Assembly (NCBI RefSeq): GCF_002008365.1
Contig: NZ_MRDL01000009.1
Location: 1 to 64,000 of the forward strand
Direction: 5' to 3'
Length of the DNA stretch: 64,000 bases
From: Rhizobium leguminosarum bv. viciae USDA 2370
Lineage (GTDB): Bacteria > Pseudomonadota > Alphaproteobacteria > Rhizobiales > Rhizobiaceae
Of this stretch, positions 38,535 through 47,412 are shown piece by piece. Numbering within the stretch: the stretch's first letter is position 1; every line of letters starts with the position of its first letter. A program made the translations under genes and the position numbers. The notes under the pieces are model-generated. The model was given only the letters and a program-made list of their open reading frames with translations, ran no database searches and was not told the origin of the DNA.

Positions 38535-38587
38535 AAGCGGCGGCCGGCCAGGCGGCCTATCTCTCAACCAGATATGAAGGCAGACGA

Positions 38588-39985
38588 ATGTCCTCGCTCA
38601 ACGCCAAAAACAAAGATGCCTTCCACGAGCTAGCGAGTGAAAAGAGCGGCAGCAAGGGTCCCAAGGCGCGCCTCAGGAATTGCGCGAGGCCAATGGCCCC
38701 GGGAACGGCCGTCGGCGGTTGCGCTTTCGACGGCGCCAAGGTCGCACTGCAGCCGATCACGGATGTCGCACATCTTATTCACGCGCCGCTCGCCTGCGAG
38801 GGAAATTCCTGGGACAACCGTGGCGCTGCCTCGTCAGGCCCAACACTTTGGCGCACGAGCTTCACGACTGATCTTACGGAAATCGACATCGTCATGGGAC
38901 ACAGTGAACGGAAGCTCTTTAAAGCGATCCGGGAAATCAAGGATGGGTATGCGCCCGCAGCAATCTTCGTCTATTCAACCTGCGTTACGGCGATGATCGG
39001 TGACGACATCGACGTTGTTTGCAAGCGAGCGACGGACGAATTTGCCTTACCGGTGGTGCCGGTCAATGCGCCAGGCTTTGTCGGGTCTAAAAACCTCGGC
39101 AACAAGCTAGCGGGCGAGGCGCTGCTCAAGCATGTCATAGGTACCGTGGAGCCCGATGAACCAGGCCTTTGCGACATCAACATACTCGGCGAATTTAACC
39201 TCTCGGGTGAGTTCTGGCAGGTGAAGCCGCTCTTGATTAAGCTCGGCATCCGCGTCCGCGCCTGTATTCCCGGAGACGCGCGATATCTGCAAGTCGCCTC
39301 CGCCCACCGCTCGCGCGCAGCGATGACGGTGTGTTCGACAGCGTTCGTTGCGTTGGCACGTAAGATGCAGGAACGCTGGGACATTCCATTTTTCGAAGGC
39401 TCCTTCTATGGCATCTCGGGCACCTCGGAGGCCCTCCGGCGGATCGCCGATCTGCTTGTAAAGAAGGGTGCTGACCCCTCGCTTTTGCATCGCACGGAAA
39501 TCCTTGTAGCGGAAGAAGAGGAAAAGGTGTGGAAGAGGCTGGAAGCCTACCGACCTCGCCTTGAGGGCAAGCGCGTGCTTCTAAATACAGGCGGCGTGAA
39601 ATCCTGGTCCGTCGTCCATGCCTTGATGGAGATCGGCATGGAGATCGTCGGCACATCAGTCAAGAAATCGACGCTCGAAGATAGGGAGCGAGTGAAACAG
39701 ACCCTGAAGGAGGAGAACCTCCTGTTCGAGTCGATGTCGCCGCGCGAGCTTTTCTCGCTTCTGCTCGAGAGAAAGGCTGACATCATGCTGTCGGGCGGAC
39801 GCACCCAGTATATAGCGCTAAAGGCAAAACTGCCCTGGCTCGACATTAACCAGGAGCGTCATCACGCTTACGCTGGCTATGAGGGAATGGTGCAACTTGC
39901 TCGACAAATTGACCTGGCAATCCACAATCCGATGTGGCCGCAGGTGCGCGAGCCGGCGCCATGGGAGCCGGCCTTGGTCGTTTAA
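38588..39985 (+). CDS. nifE: FeMo-cofactor scaffold protein NifE
   Basis: 465 residues, related to NifD. With NifN it forms the scaffold on which the NifB product is matured to FeMo-cofactor. Cluster cysteines in GGCAFDGAK, LACEGNSWDNRG and YSTCVTAMIGDD. The open frame extends far back into nifK in another frame, so the ATG at 38588 (MSSLNAKNKDAF), 53 bases after nifK, is the sensible start. Confidence 0.96.
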   Translation: MSSLNAKNKDAFHELASEKSGSKGPKARLRNCARPMAPGTAVGGCAFDGAKVALQPITDVAHLIHAPLACEGNSWDNRGAASSGPTLWRTSFTTDLTEIDIVMGHSERKLFKAIREIKDGYAPAAIFVYSTCVTAMIGDDIDVVCKRATDEFALPVVPVNAPGFVGSKNLGNKLAGEALLKHVIGTVEPDEPGLCDINILGEFNLSGEFWQVKPLLIKLGIRVRACIPGDARYLQVASAHRSRAAMTVCSTAFVALARKMQERWDIPFFEGSFYGISGTSEALRRIADLLVKKGADPSLLHRTEILVAEEEEKVWKRLEAYRPRLEGKRVLLNTGGVKSWSVVHALMEIGMEIVGTSVKKSTLEDRERVKQTLKEENLLFESMSPRELFSLLLERKADIMLSGGRTQYIALKAKLPWLDINQERHHAYAGYEGMVQLARQIDLAIHNPMWPQVREPAPWEPALVV

Positions 39986-40058
39986 AAACGAGCGAAAAGA
40001 GAAGTGTAAGCGCAACCAAAACCGCGAGATCACTCGCAAAAAATGTTGAGGTCGTACT

Positions 40059-41378
40059 ATGGCACGCGTCGTATCTCAAACGAAGTCGGCGGCGATCAAC
40101 CCCCTGAAGTCGTCTCAGCCGCTTGGTGCTGCCTTCGCCTTTCTGGGCGTCGACGGCGCAATACCGCTGCTCCATGGCAGCCAGGGATGTACGAGCTTCG
40201 CGCTCGCACTGCTCGTGAGGCATTTCAATGAAGCGATCCCGCTGCAAACGACGGCGATGAACGAAGCCGCGATAATCGTCGGCGGCGCGGATCGTCTCGA
40301 AGAGGCAATTCTCAACCTCAAAACCCGCACACGGCCACGACTGATCGGGATATGCACGACCGCATCGGTAGAGGCCCGCGACGAGGATGTCGCCGGTGAC
40401 GTCGAAAACATCAAACGCAAGCGGGCGATGGAACTTGCGGGCACCGAAGTGGTACTCGCCAACACGCCGGACTTTGACGGCGCGATAGAGGAAGGGTGGT
40501 CCAAAGCTGTTACCGCCGTGATCGAGGCAATAGCGCGACCTGACAAGCAGTATCGCAATCCGAGGAAGATCGCGATCTTGCCTGGCTGGAACTTAACAGT
40601 TGCTGACATAGAACATCTGCGCGAGACGGCCGTAAGCTTCGGGCTCGACCCGGTTATTCTGCCCGACGTATCCGGAGCGCTCGACGGCTCCATCCCCGAA
40701 GAATGGATGCCGACAACGTATGGCGGCACCAAATTGAAGGAGATCCGCGATCTCGGTGCGACGATGCAGTGTATCGCAATCGGTGAGCATATGCGCCGAC
40801 CGGCTGAAGCGCTGCAGAGACTGACCGGCGTGCCGTACGTGCTGTTTAGATCGCTGACGGGCCTAGAAAACGTCGATCGCTTTATTCGCGTGCTTGCCGC
40901 TATGTCACGCAAACAGACACCGCTCAATGTCCGCCGCAACCGAATGCAGTTGCAGGATGCCATGCTCGACGGACATTCCCATATGGCTGGCAAGAAGATC
41001 GCAATCGCCTCCGAGCCCGATCAACTCTTCCAGCTCTCCGACTTTTTTACTGCCATGGGTGCGGAAATTGCGGCCGCGGTCACCACGACCGGCACCTCGA
41101 AGGCGCTCGAGATGGTACCGGCGAAGACCGTCAAAGTCGGCGATCTCAGTGATCTGGAAAGTCTCGCCGCAACGGCCGATCTTATCGTCACACACTCGCA
41201 CGGCCGAGAAGCTGCCAGACGTCTCGGCGTCCCGCTGATGCGGGTGGGGTTCCCCATGTTCGACCGCCTCGGCAGCCAGCACAAGCTTACAATCTTGTAC
41301 CGAGGGACCCGCGACGTGATCTTCGACTTCGCGAACATCCTTCAGACTAACCACCCCCCGAACCCCTGGCCCACTTGA
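40059..41378 (+). CDS. nifN: FeMo-cofactor scaffold protein NifN
   Basis: 439 residues, related to NifK; partner of NifE. The conserved cysteine motif is in HGSQGCTSF, and HMRRPAEAL plus GFPMFDRLG are typical of NifN. It starts 73 bases after nifE and is followed 27 bases on by nifX. Confidence 0.96.
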   Translation: MARVVSQTKSAAINPLKSSQPLGAAFAFLGVDGAIPLLHGSQGCTSFALALLVRHFNEAIPLQTTAMNEAAIIVGGADRLEEAILNLKTRTRPRLIGICTTASVEARDEDVAGDVENIKRKRAMELAGTEVVLANTPDFDGAIEEGWSKAVTAVIEAIARPDKQYRNPRKIAILPGWNLTVADIEHLRETAVSFGLDPVILPDVSGALDGSIPEEWMPTTYGGTKLKEIRDLGATMQCIAIGEHMRRPAEALQRLTGVPYVLFRSLTGLENVDRFIRVLAAMSRKQTPLNVRRNRMQLQDAMLDGHSHMAGKKIAIASEPDQLFQLSDFFTAMGAEIAAAVTTTGTSKALEMVPAKTVKVGDLSDLESLAATADLIVTHSHGREAARRLGVPLMRVGFPMFDRLGSQHKLTILYRGTRDVIFDFANILQTNHPPNPWPT

Positions 41379-41405
41379 CTCAACCGACAGGCGGGAATCG
41401 CAAAA

Positions 41406-41756
41406 ATGAGATCAGTTCGTCGCCTCTCGCAGTTCAATGGCAGATTCCATCACCAGCGGCCGAAACGGCAGTTGGGCGCTTTGCGAACCGCGATCGCCAC
41501 GCAAGCTATGAAAGGACTGAAAGCGCAGTTTGAATCGGCCAAACGATTGACCAACTACGACGCGATACGCGACGCGTGGACCTTCGTGGAAGCCGCTGGG
41601 TTAGAAGACATCTCCGACGAGATCGGAAGACACCGAAGGGAAGGTGAGGATTGCACCGGGACAAAGATAGCGGCGTTAGACAGCTGCCGGCTCGCATTTT
41701 GTCTCGCAATGGGCGCGCCTTCGGCGGTCACATTTGTCATAGGCAGAACTCGCTAA
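41406..41756 (+). CDS. nifX: NifX, C-terminally shortened
   Basis: 116 residues against ~130-160 for the family. NifX carries FeMo-cofactor precursors between NifB, NifEN and apo-nitrogenase. The N-terminal two-thirds is clear (LRTAIATQAMKGLKAQFESAKR and AWTFVEAAGLEDIS), but after GAPSAVTF the usual sequence containing the IHPIKV strand is absent and VIGRTR then a stop follows. The small DUF683/NifX-associated gene that normally sits between nifX and fdxB is also gone, so one deletion may explain both. Function is uncertain. Confidence 0.85.
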   Translation: MRSVRRLSQFNGRFHHQRPKRQLGALRTAIATQAMKGLKAQFESAKRLTNYDAIRDAWTFVEAAGLEDISDEIGRHRREGEDCTGTKIAALDSCRLAFCLAMGAPSAVTFVIGRTR

Positions 41757-41769
41757 ATCGGAGGAATCT

Positions 41770-42093
41770 ATGACAAGCTCATCCGTGACTCGCGACGGAT
41801 CCCGATGGATGCCGGAATATCTGAATTCGATCAACCCTGCCACGTGCATCGGCTGCGGCCGCTGCTTCAAGGTCTGCTCACGTGAGGTCATGCATCCCTA
41901 CGGTATCGATGAAGCAGGCGAAATGCTGGGTGTCTGCGATGGCGAGGACGACTTTAATGGTGAGCTCAGTCGCGTGATCATGGTCATTGATTATCCCGGC
42001 CGCTGTATCGGCTGCGGAGCGTGCGCCCGCGTCTGTCCCAAGAACTGCCAGACTCATATCGCCGTTGATCATCGTGCGGTGCACGAATCTTGA
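41770..42093 (+). CDS. fdxB: Ferredoxin III, nif-specific (FdxB)
   Basis: 107 residues with two cluster-binding sets: CIGCGRCFKVCSR near residue 25 and CIGCGACARVCPK near residue 80, spaced by the long acidic linker typical of FdxB. It likely supplies electrons for nitrogenase or cofactor assembly. ATG follows CGGAGGAATCT. The last codons (VHES, stop) lie inside a relic of the nifH leader, so the native C-terminus was replaced by recombination. Confidence 0.93.
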   Translation: MTSSSVTRDGSRWMPEYLNSINPATCIGCGRCFKVCSREVMHPYGIDEAGEMLGVCDGEDDFNGELSRVIMVIDYPGRCIGCGACARVCPKNCQTHIAVDHRAVHES

Positions 42094-42165
42094 ATTCCGT
42101 TCCGAGCGGTAGAAGCCGCCGGCGCCATCCACAGTGCGAGACAATCGCATCAGTTCGATCTGCCA
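42078..42165 (+). repeat. Relic of the nifH promoter-leader at the end of fdxB
   Basis: GCACGAATCTTGA (42081-42093) matches the -24/-12 core of nifH without its leading TGG, and CGGCGCCATCCACA...GTGCGA...AATCGCAT...GTTCGA matches the 6.4-kb leader. No NifA site lies upstream. This is a third piece of the nifH control region in the window, probably left by recombination between repeats. Confidence 0.65.
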
Positions 42166-42465
42166 TTCGGAGGCAATCATCACAGGAAACACCAGGTCGA
42201 AAGTCGAACGATCTGAAGAGAAGAGGCATTGCACTGTGCATCAAGCCGCGACCTACCTCTCTGTGATTATTCTTTGCGTCGCCGAAGCGACTGTCGCGAG
42301 TGAAACCATGGTCACCCAACCCGTCCGGACTTGATGTGGTCGACCTCGGAGCATTTAAACCCGCCGACGAGTTCGACAGCCTTCCGGTTACATCCTTGGG
42401 CGGCCGACGCGAGCTTCGAAATTTGAAAGCAAGATCCAACCATGAGCTTCTAAATGAGGATACTC
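42166..42465. other. Spacer between fdxB and asd
   Basis: Short frames only. No promoter motif of the NifA or FixK type was found upstream of asd. No gene is supported. Confidence 0.3.
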
Positions 42466-43503
42466 ATGAGAGCATTAGATATTTCTGTCGTTGGAGCAAC
42501 CGGGGCGGTCGGAACGGCCCTGATCAAGTTATTGGAAAAAAGCGAGATTGCGATCAATCGACTGCAGCTGTTCTCCTCCGGTTCGGGTGCGCGCCAATTC
42601 AAGTTTCGAGACCAAACATATTTAGTTGAGGCACTCCGCGACATCGGCGATATCGCCGATACAAAAACCGATATCGCATTCTTCTGCGCAGGCGATGACG
42701 TAAGCGCCAAATGGGGGGCTCCGTTCGCATCCCAAGGCACCTTGGTGATTGACAACTCGAACTCCTTTCGAATGAACCCTGACGTACCACTCATCGTACC
42801 ACAAGTTAACGCCTGTTCACTTACCGTTCGCCCACCGTCTCGAATAGTAGCAAACCCAGATTGCTCCACGATACAGCTGGTTCGGGCACTGAAACCGCTG
42901 ATAGCGACGTTCGACATTCACCAGATCATTTTGACCACCTATCAGGCAGCGTCTGGAATGGGCCTGCTCGGGTGTAAAGAGCTACTAAACGGTGCCCAAG
43001 CCGTGATCGAGGGGAGCGCCGGCCCCCCTGCGGAGAGGTTTCCTGTCCCTCTCGCGTTCAATGTCATACCGCAGATCGGAGAGATTTCCCGCGAAGGCGT
43101 GGCTATTGAGGAACGCAAGCTGGTTCAAGAGTCACGGAAGATCTTCGGTATGCCTCACCTGCAGTTAACCGCCACCTGCGTTAGAGTGCCGGTAAAGACG
43201 GGTCATTCCGAGGCGGTATACGTCGAGTTCGACGATCATGTTCGACTAGAACAGGTCCGTGAGCTCCTGGCAAATGAACCAGGTGTTCGACTTTATACTG
43301 ATGAAATTCGCGACGGATATCCAACGCCGCGCTTTCTGGGAGATCCCGCAGATGTTCACGTCGGACAGGTCCGAGTAAATCCCGAGAATCCGCGCGGGCT
43401 GTGGATGTGGGTGGTAGCCGACAACCTTCAGGTTGGGGCCGCACTCAACGCACTCCTCATCGCACAGCTTGCGATCGCCAATAACTTGATCGGTGAAACA
43501 TGA
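42466..43503 (+). CDS. asd: Aspartate-semialdehyde dehydrogenase, plasmid paralogue
   Basis: 345 residues. NADP-binding GATGAVGTALI at the N-terminus and the catalytic cysteine in NPDCSTIQLV; substrate arginine/histidine region VKTGHSEAVYVEF. It reduces aspartyl phosphate to the semialdehyde for Met/Thr/Lys and diaminopimelate. ATG at 42466 is five bases after GAGGA; an ATG 12 bases earlier is less well placed. Its stop overlaps the start of an aspartokinase (ATGA), so the pair formed an operon for the first two steps of the aspartate pathway before the kinase was cut. Confidence 0.9.
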   Translation: MRALDISVVGATGAVGTALIKLLEKSEIAINRLQLFSSGSGARQFKFRDQTYLVEALRDIGDIADTKTDIAFFCAGDDVSAKWGAPFASQGTLVIDNSNSFRMNPDVPLIVPQVNACSLTVRPPSRIVANPDCSTIQLVRALKPLIATFDIHQIILTTYQAASGMGLLGCKELLNGAQAVIEGSAGPPAERFPVPLAFNVIPQIGEISREGVAIEERKLVQESRKIFGMPHLQLTATCVRVPVKTGHSEAVYVEFDDHVRLEQVRELLANEPGVRLYTDEIRDGYPTPRFLGDPADVHVGQVRVNPENPRGLWMWVVADNLQVGAALNALLIAQLAIANNLIGET

Positions 43504-43766
43504 AAACGACCATTGTCAATTTTGAGAGCTCGAGTTTTCGAGATCCTTGTCACTACGCTCAAGTTGCTCGGCATTTAGCTGAGCTGCGGACTGCAGGAGG
43601 AAGTAAGATTATCGCCGTGGTTAGCGCAATGTCTGGAATGACCGACAAGCGGAAAGCAGCCATGCTTGGCGTCAACGGGGAAACATCACCATCGAATCTC
43701 GATGCGGCGCTCACCACCGGCGAAATGCTAACTAAGTCATCGGCTCAAAAATCAAGCGCAACATAA
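43500..43766 (+). pseudogene. lysC: 5' half of a split aspartokinase gene
   Basis: About 79 codons match the start of aspartokinases (RDPCHYAQVARHLAEL, KIIAVVSAMSGMTDK, LDAALTTGEML), then unrelated sequence follows. The continuation (ACLLDAAVSCLGIPVTSLNG...) is at 58.3 kb on the minus strand. The kinase KFGGSS motif has decayed to NFESSS. The last shared bases are CTAA, found at both broken ends. Confidence 0.88.
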
Positions 43767-43769
43767 AAC

Positions 43770-44540
43770 ATGAATAAGCAAAAATCACCGAGGAAGCTTT
43801 CAAAAATCGCCTGTGCCTGCCTGTTGTCGGGCAGCTTGCTGGCAGGGTCGGGGTATGCTGTCACGCCGGACAATGGCCAGATCTTGAGCGGCTTTTGGAC
43901 CACCGCGAATCTGGTCAAGGAATATTTCGATTGGCGCGGCTGGGCTGGCTGGGGCACGATTGGCCTGACCAATGTGGTCATTACCGTGGCAACCGGAGAA
44001 AGCAATGGCGCCTTTACCCGGGCTCTGTTCACCAATCTTTGCGGCTCTACCGCCGCCGGGTTTGTAGCCGCGTGGAAGCCGGCCACCAGGCCCGGAGCTG
44101 CGACGCACATCAAGGCAATCGTCAAGGCCGGGACCGTGACCGCCGCCGCCAGCGCCTGCGGATGGGCGACGCAGGCAATTCTTAGCAAGATCGATTCCGA
44201 AATTCCTGCTGCGCAAAGAGCGATCGACAACGCGCAAAGAAACAATGTGCCGAATTACAAGGAAATTGTCGACGACAAGACAAAAGTAAATAACGCATTT
44301 CTGGGCATCGAGAAGAATTACCGCGATACCGCGCTCGCCTTGAACAAGGCGGCGGATCTGATGAGCCAATACCGCAGAAACGGCTGCACGCCCCGCACGC
44401 AGTCCACACTCTGCGCCGACCTCTATCGTCGCTGGGCCAATGCGCAAGCCGAGGCTGAGCAGAAACTGCTTGCCTTCAACGATGACGGCAACACGATGTC
44501 CGCCAACGTCAAGGAACTGGGTCACGACGTGAAATCTTGA
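43770..44540 (+). CDS. Exported protein of unknown function
   Basis: 256 residues. The N-terminus is a typical signal peptide (basic start, then ACACLLSGSLLAGSGYA), so the protein is likely periplasmic or a lipoprotein. The first half of the mature part is hydrophobic and glycine/alanine-rich (WAGWGTIGLTNVVITVA, GSTAAGFVAAW); the second half is charged and helical with a Cys pair (NGCTPRTQSTLC). I do not recognise the family. It begins right next to the breakpoint in lysC and came with the inverted or inserted block. Confidence 0.55.
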   Translation: MNKQKSPRKLSKIACACLLSGSLLAGSGYAVTPDNGQILSGFWTTANLVKEYFDWRGWAGWGTIGLTNVVITVATGESNGAFTRALFTNLCGSTAAGFVAAWKPATRPGAATHIKAIVKAGTVTAAASACGWATQAILSKIDSEIPAAQRAIDNAQRNNVPNYKEIVDDKTKVNNAFLGIEKNYRDTALALNKAADLMSQYRRNGCTPRTQSTLCADLYRRWANAQAEAEQKLLAFNDDGNTMSANVKELGHDVKS

Positions 44541-44614
44541 ATTGAATTGGCCCGTTCGAATCTTCGGCCGGCCCGTTGAAAGCAGTGGGCAAGCGTCACA
44601 CTCTGAGGAAAAAA

Positions 44615-44770
44615 ATGCCGATCTACTACTCAAAGTCAACAGGCAAAAAGAAATTGCTGCGCGTCCTTCTCGTATCGCTTACAGCTTTGGCGGTCTATTG
44701 CATTTACCAGTCGGATGAAATTGCACCAACGGCCGAGGTGTTGCCTGCCGACCGTCAAGAGGCGCCCTGA
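44615..44770 (+). CDS. Small single-pass membrane protein
   Basis: 51 residues: a basic N-terminus (KSTGKKKLLR), one membrane segment (VLLVSLTALAVYCIY) and an acidic tail. ATG follows TGAGGAAAAA. It lies 74 bases after the exported protein and may be its partner. Not recognised. Confidence 0.45.
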   Translation: MPIYYSKSTGKKKLLRVLLVSLTALAVYCIYQSDEIAPTAEVLPADRQEAP

Positions 44771-44843
44771 CAGAGTGATCGCCGCACCGGAGCGCGAGGA
44801 AATCGGACAGCTTCCGGCGCGCTGAATCTCGGATGGCAGGCCG

Positions 44844-45190
44844 TTAAGCCGCCTTCCTGGTCTTGGCGGCCGTCTTTTCCAAGGCTGCCTTTCGGCCGGC
44901 GCCGCCGGATTTGGCAGCGGTCTTGGCACTGCGCTTCTTTGTCGCCGCAGTGCTGGACATGTCGCCGACCAGCTGCTCGGCGATCTTCATTTCCGTCGCA
45001 GTCACCTTGGCGCCCTTGACGCCCGCGGCCGGCAGATCAAGGCCTTCCAGCGTCTTGACCTCGTCGCGCCAGCGCAGCAGGTTCAGCACCAGCACCAGCA
45101 CCTTGCCCGAAGGCACCAGCCCGGCCACGCGCTACGCGCACAACGCACTGGGCCCAGCGCGCCTTCAAGACCGAGCCGCTGTACCCGCCC
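44844..45190 (-). pseudogene. 3' relic of a Ku DNA-end-binding protein gene
   Basis: LRWRDEVKTLEGLDLPAA and EMKIAEQLVGDMS match the C-terminal core of bacterial Ku, ending in a lysine/alanine-rich tail (KKRSAKTAAKSGG). The upstream part is frameshifted and the beta-barrel ring is missing, so it cannot act in end joining. Confidence 0.65.
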
Positions 45191-45204
45191 AGCCAGGGCG
45201 ACGA

Positions 45205-45480
45205 GGCCGAGCCGGGCTTCATGGCGATGTTGACACCGTCGTGGCTGCGTGTTTCGGCCAGCAGCGCTGTGATTTGGAGAAGCTTGTCACTGGGCTGTGC
45301 GGTGATTTCCCCCGACCAAGCCTCGACGCCGACGAGAAGCCCGTTCTGCTTAATCAGTCCCTCTTGCTCAAGGTGCGCTCGGAAATCAACTCGGTCGTGG
45401 CCATCGGCCTGCGCCGTGCCTTTGAAATTGCCGTACTGAACACTTGCATGGAAGTTTTCCGTTGTATGTCCGCTCCTCAT
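45205..45480 (-). CDS. Conserved rhizobial protein of unknown function, C-terminus lost
   Basis: Starts MRSGHTTENFHASVQYGNFK and runs to VNIAMKPG, after which the frame enters Ku sequence, so the native end was removed by recombination. The phrase YGNFKGTA...D is typical of a rhizobial hypothetical family I recall but cannot name. No function is assigned. Confidence 0.45.
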
Positions 45481-46098
45481 TTGGAGCGGCAAGCATAAGA
45501 CGGTAGGGCGCGGTGAGTTCAAGAAATCGTGCCGGCGCCCATTCTTGAATCTCTGCGCAGGATGCGATCGGCCAACGGCGATAGAAGCGCCGGCGAGGAG
45601 ATCCGGCCACCCGCAGTCGTTTTTCCACCTCGGCCAGCACCAGAACGCCACAGCTGGAGGTGGTTCCTTCCGAAGTGGTTACCTGACACCGAAGAAAACG
45701 ATGTCGGCCCCTTCAAAACCAAGGCTGCGGCGATGGCACAGGCAGAGGCTCTAACTGCTCGCCAGCTCGCAACGTAGCACTAAGCTCAACCTCCCTTTGC
45801 CCTGGCCCCAGAACAGCGCTCTGATGTCCGTTGTCAATGCTTTAGGCGCGAGGAACCGATCGCCCAAACGAACGGCTGTTCATGATGATGATCGCGTATG
45901 GGTGGAGGCGGAACTCAAGGACGTCGGTGATCAAGCTCTGATGCGCGGATTGGCTACCGCATTCCCGATAGTGCGTCCGGGGCTGCTCCGATCTTACTGC
46001 GGGCGTCGGTCAAATGCCGGCCACAAAGCGTCTGACGGGTGTTCCCCTGCCGTGTTCCGCCCCCGCCCATGCGCGAGGTGCAAGTTCGATGTGGCGAT
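45481..46098. other. Region between relics and the IS110 element
   Basis: Open frames on both strands overlap each other, and none gives a family I recognise (for example, plus 45,529-45,777 ending in KTKAAAMAQAEAL). Probably decayed sequence. Confidence 0.25.
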
Positions 46099-47181
46099 CT
46101 ATGATCTGATCGCCTGCGCCTCCCTTGCAACAGCCCACATGAAGCCGGTCAACTCACGGGCAATGGCGGTACAAACCACCGTCGTTCGCTTTCCGCGTCC
46201 GGTCAACATTCGATAACGAGCCGTCAACCGGGTCTGAGCCTTCCATGCTATCTCCAGCTTCCTCGCGCCGACCTTCGGCGGATGGCGATAAGTCCAGGCG
46301 CTCTCGACCAACATGTGTCGAACCCGGCCGTTGCCAGCCTTGGTAATCGCACCTCGTCGAACCGTTTCACCCGTTGATCGCTCGCCAGGTACCAGGCCGA
46401 GATAGCCCATCAGTTGGCGCGGGCTTTCAAATCGGCTCACGTCGCCGACCTCCGTGGCAAAGGTGACGGCCACGATCAGATCGACCCCTCTTAGCGTCTG
46501 TAGAGCTCGGACGACCGGCGCAAGAGACCAGTTCGGTACGAATTCCTCGATGACCTTCTCCAGTCGTTCGACGCGCTCCTTCGAGACGCGCACCGCCTCG
46601 ACCATTTCCTGCAAAGTGATCTGATGAGCGGGGTGATCGAACTGTTGCTCCTGCAGCCAGCACAGATATCGCATCGTCCAGCCCTTCATGCGTGGATAGA
46701 TGCGACCATGCTTGAGCATGAAGGCGCTGATCTGTTGTCGGTGAACCCGCAACGTCTCGACTGCAGCAGCCCGGGCGCGAACGAGGTCTCGCATCGCCTC
46801 ATGACCCTCATCGGGAACCCACACCGCTGTGAGCTCGCCGGCCCTCAATAGCCGGGCGAGCGCGAGTGCATCTCGACGGTTTGTCTTCACCCTGTCGCCT
46901 GGCTTCCTTGGATTCAATGACGAAGCGACAACCATGCATTCATGGCCAAGGGATTGGATCAGCCGATGCAGGCCGTAACCGGTTGGGCCAGCTTCGTAGC
47001 AGAAATGTACACGATCAAACTTCGCGGCTATTCGCTGGATAATGCGGCGCATGCTGGCATAGGATGCATCAACCTCGCCGAAATAGCGGACCTCTCCTTC
47101 CCGGCCAGATTCGGCAACAGCAATCGCATTCTTCAGCTTGGCGACATCGATTCCGACAAAAGCTTCTCTATAATCTGCCAC
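46099..47181 (-). mobile_element. IS110-family transposase
   Basis: 360 residues, intact. The N-terminal DEDD domain shows FVGIDVAK, CYEAGPTGYGLHR and KTNRRDALALAR; the C-terminal transposase_20 domain contains ALQTLRGVDLIVAVTFATEVG and LMGYLGLVPGERSTG with the conserved serine. GTG at 47181 follows AGGAGG. IS110 elements have no clear inverted repeats, so borders cannot be set. It sits just upstream of the FixK box of fixN. Confidence 0.9.
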
Positions 47182-47319
47182 GGCTCGTCCTCCTGTGATG
47201 AGGATCGGCTCGGCCTGTCCGAGCAACCTTCGGAAAACCAGTGTAGGGCGAGCCACCTCAGGCGCGAAGACGGACATACGGCCTTACTTTATAGCCGCGG
47301 CCGTCTTTCTGTCCTCTCG

Positions 47320-47333
47320 TTGATGTGGATCAA
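47320..47333 (+). promoter_or_regulatory. FixK box of fixNOQP
   Basis: TTGATGTGGATCAA, a perfect TTGAT-N4-ATCAA, 80 bases before the fixN start. FixK, made under low oxygen by FixLJ, should activate here. Confidence 0.9.
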
Positions 47334-47412
47334 GGAGCAATTTGCGGCTTCGTGACAGTCCTGGCGAGAAAGACGGCCGCGACGCGGTCGTCGGCGCATT
47401 GAGGACGACATC

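Noticed and set aside
37850..38587. N-terminal extension of nifE into nifK
   Set aside because: The frame is open by chance across nifK; the family start and gene spacing support 38588.
46427..46851. Short frames on both strands inside the IS110 element
   Set aside because: Shadows of the transposase frame.
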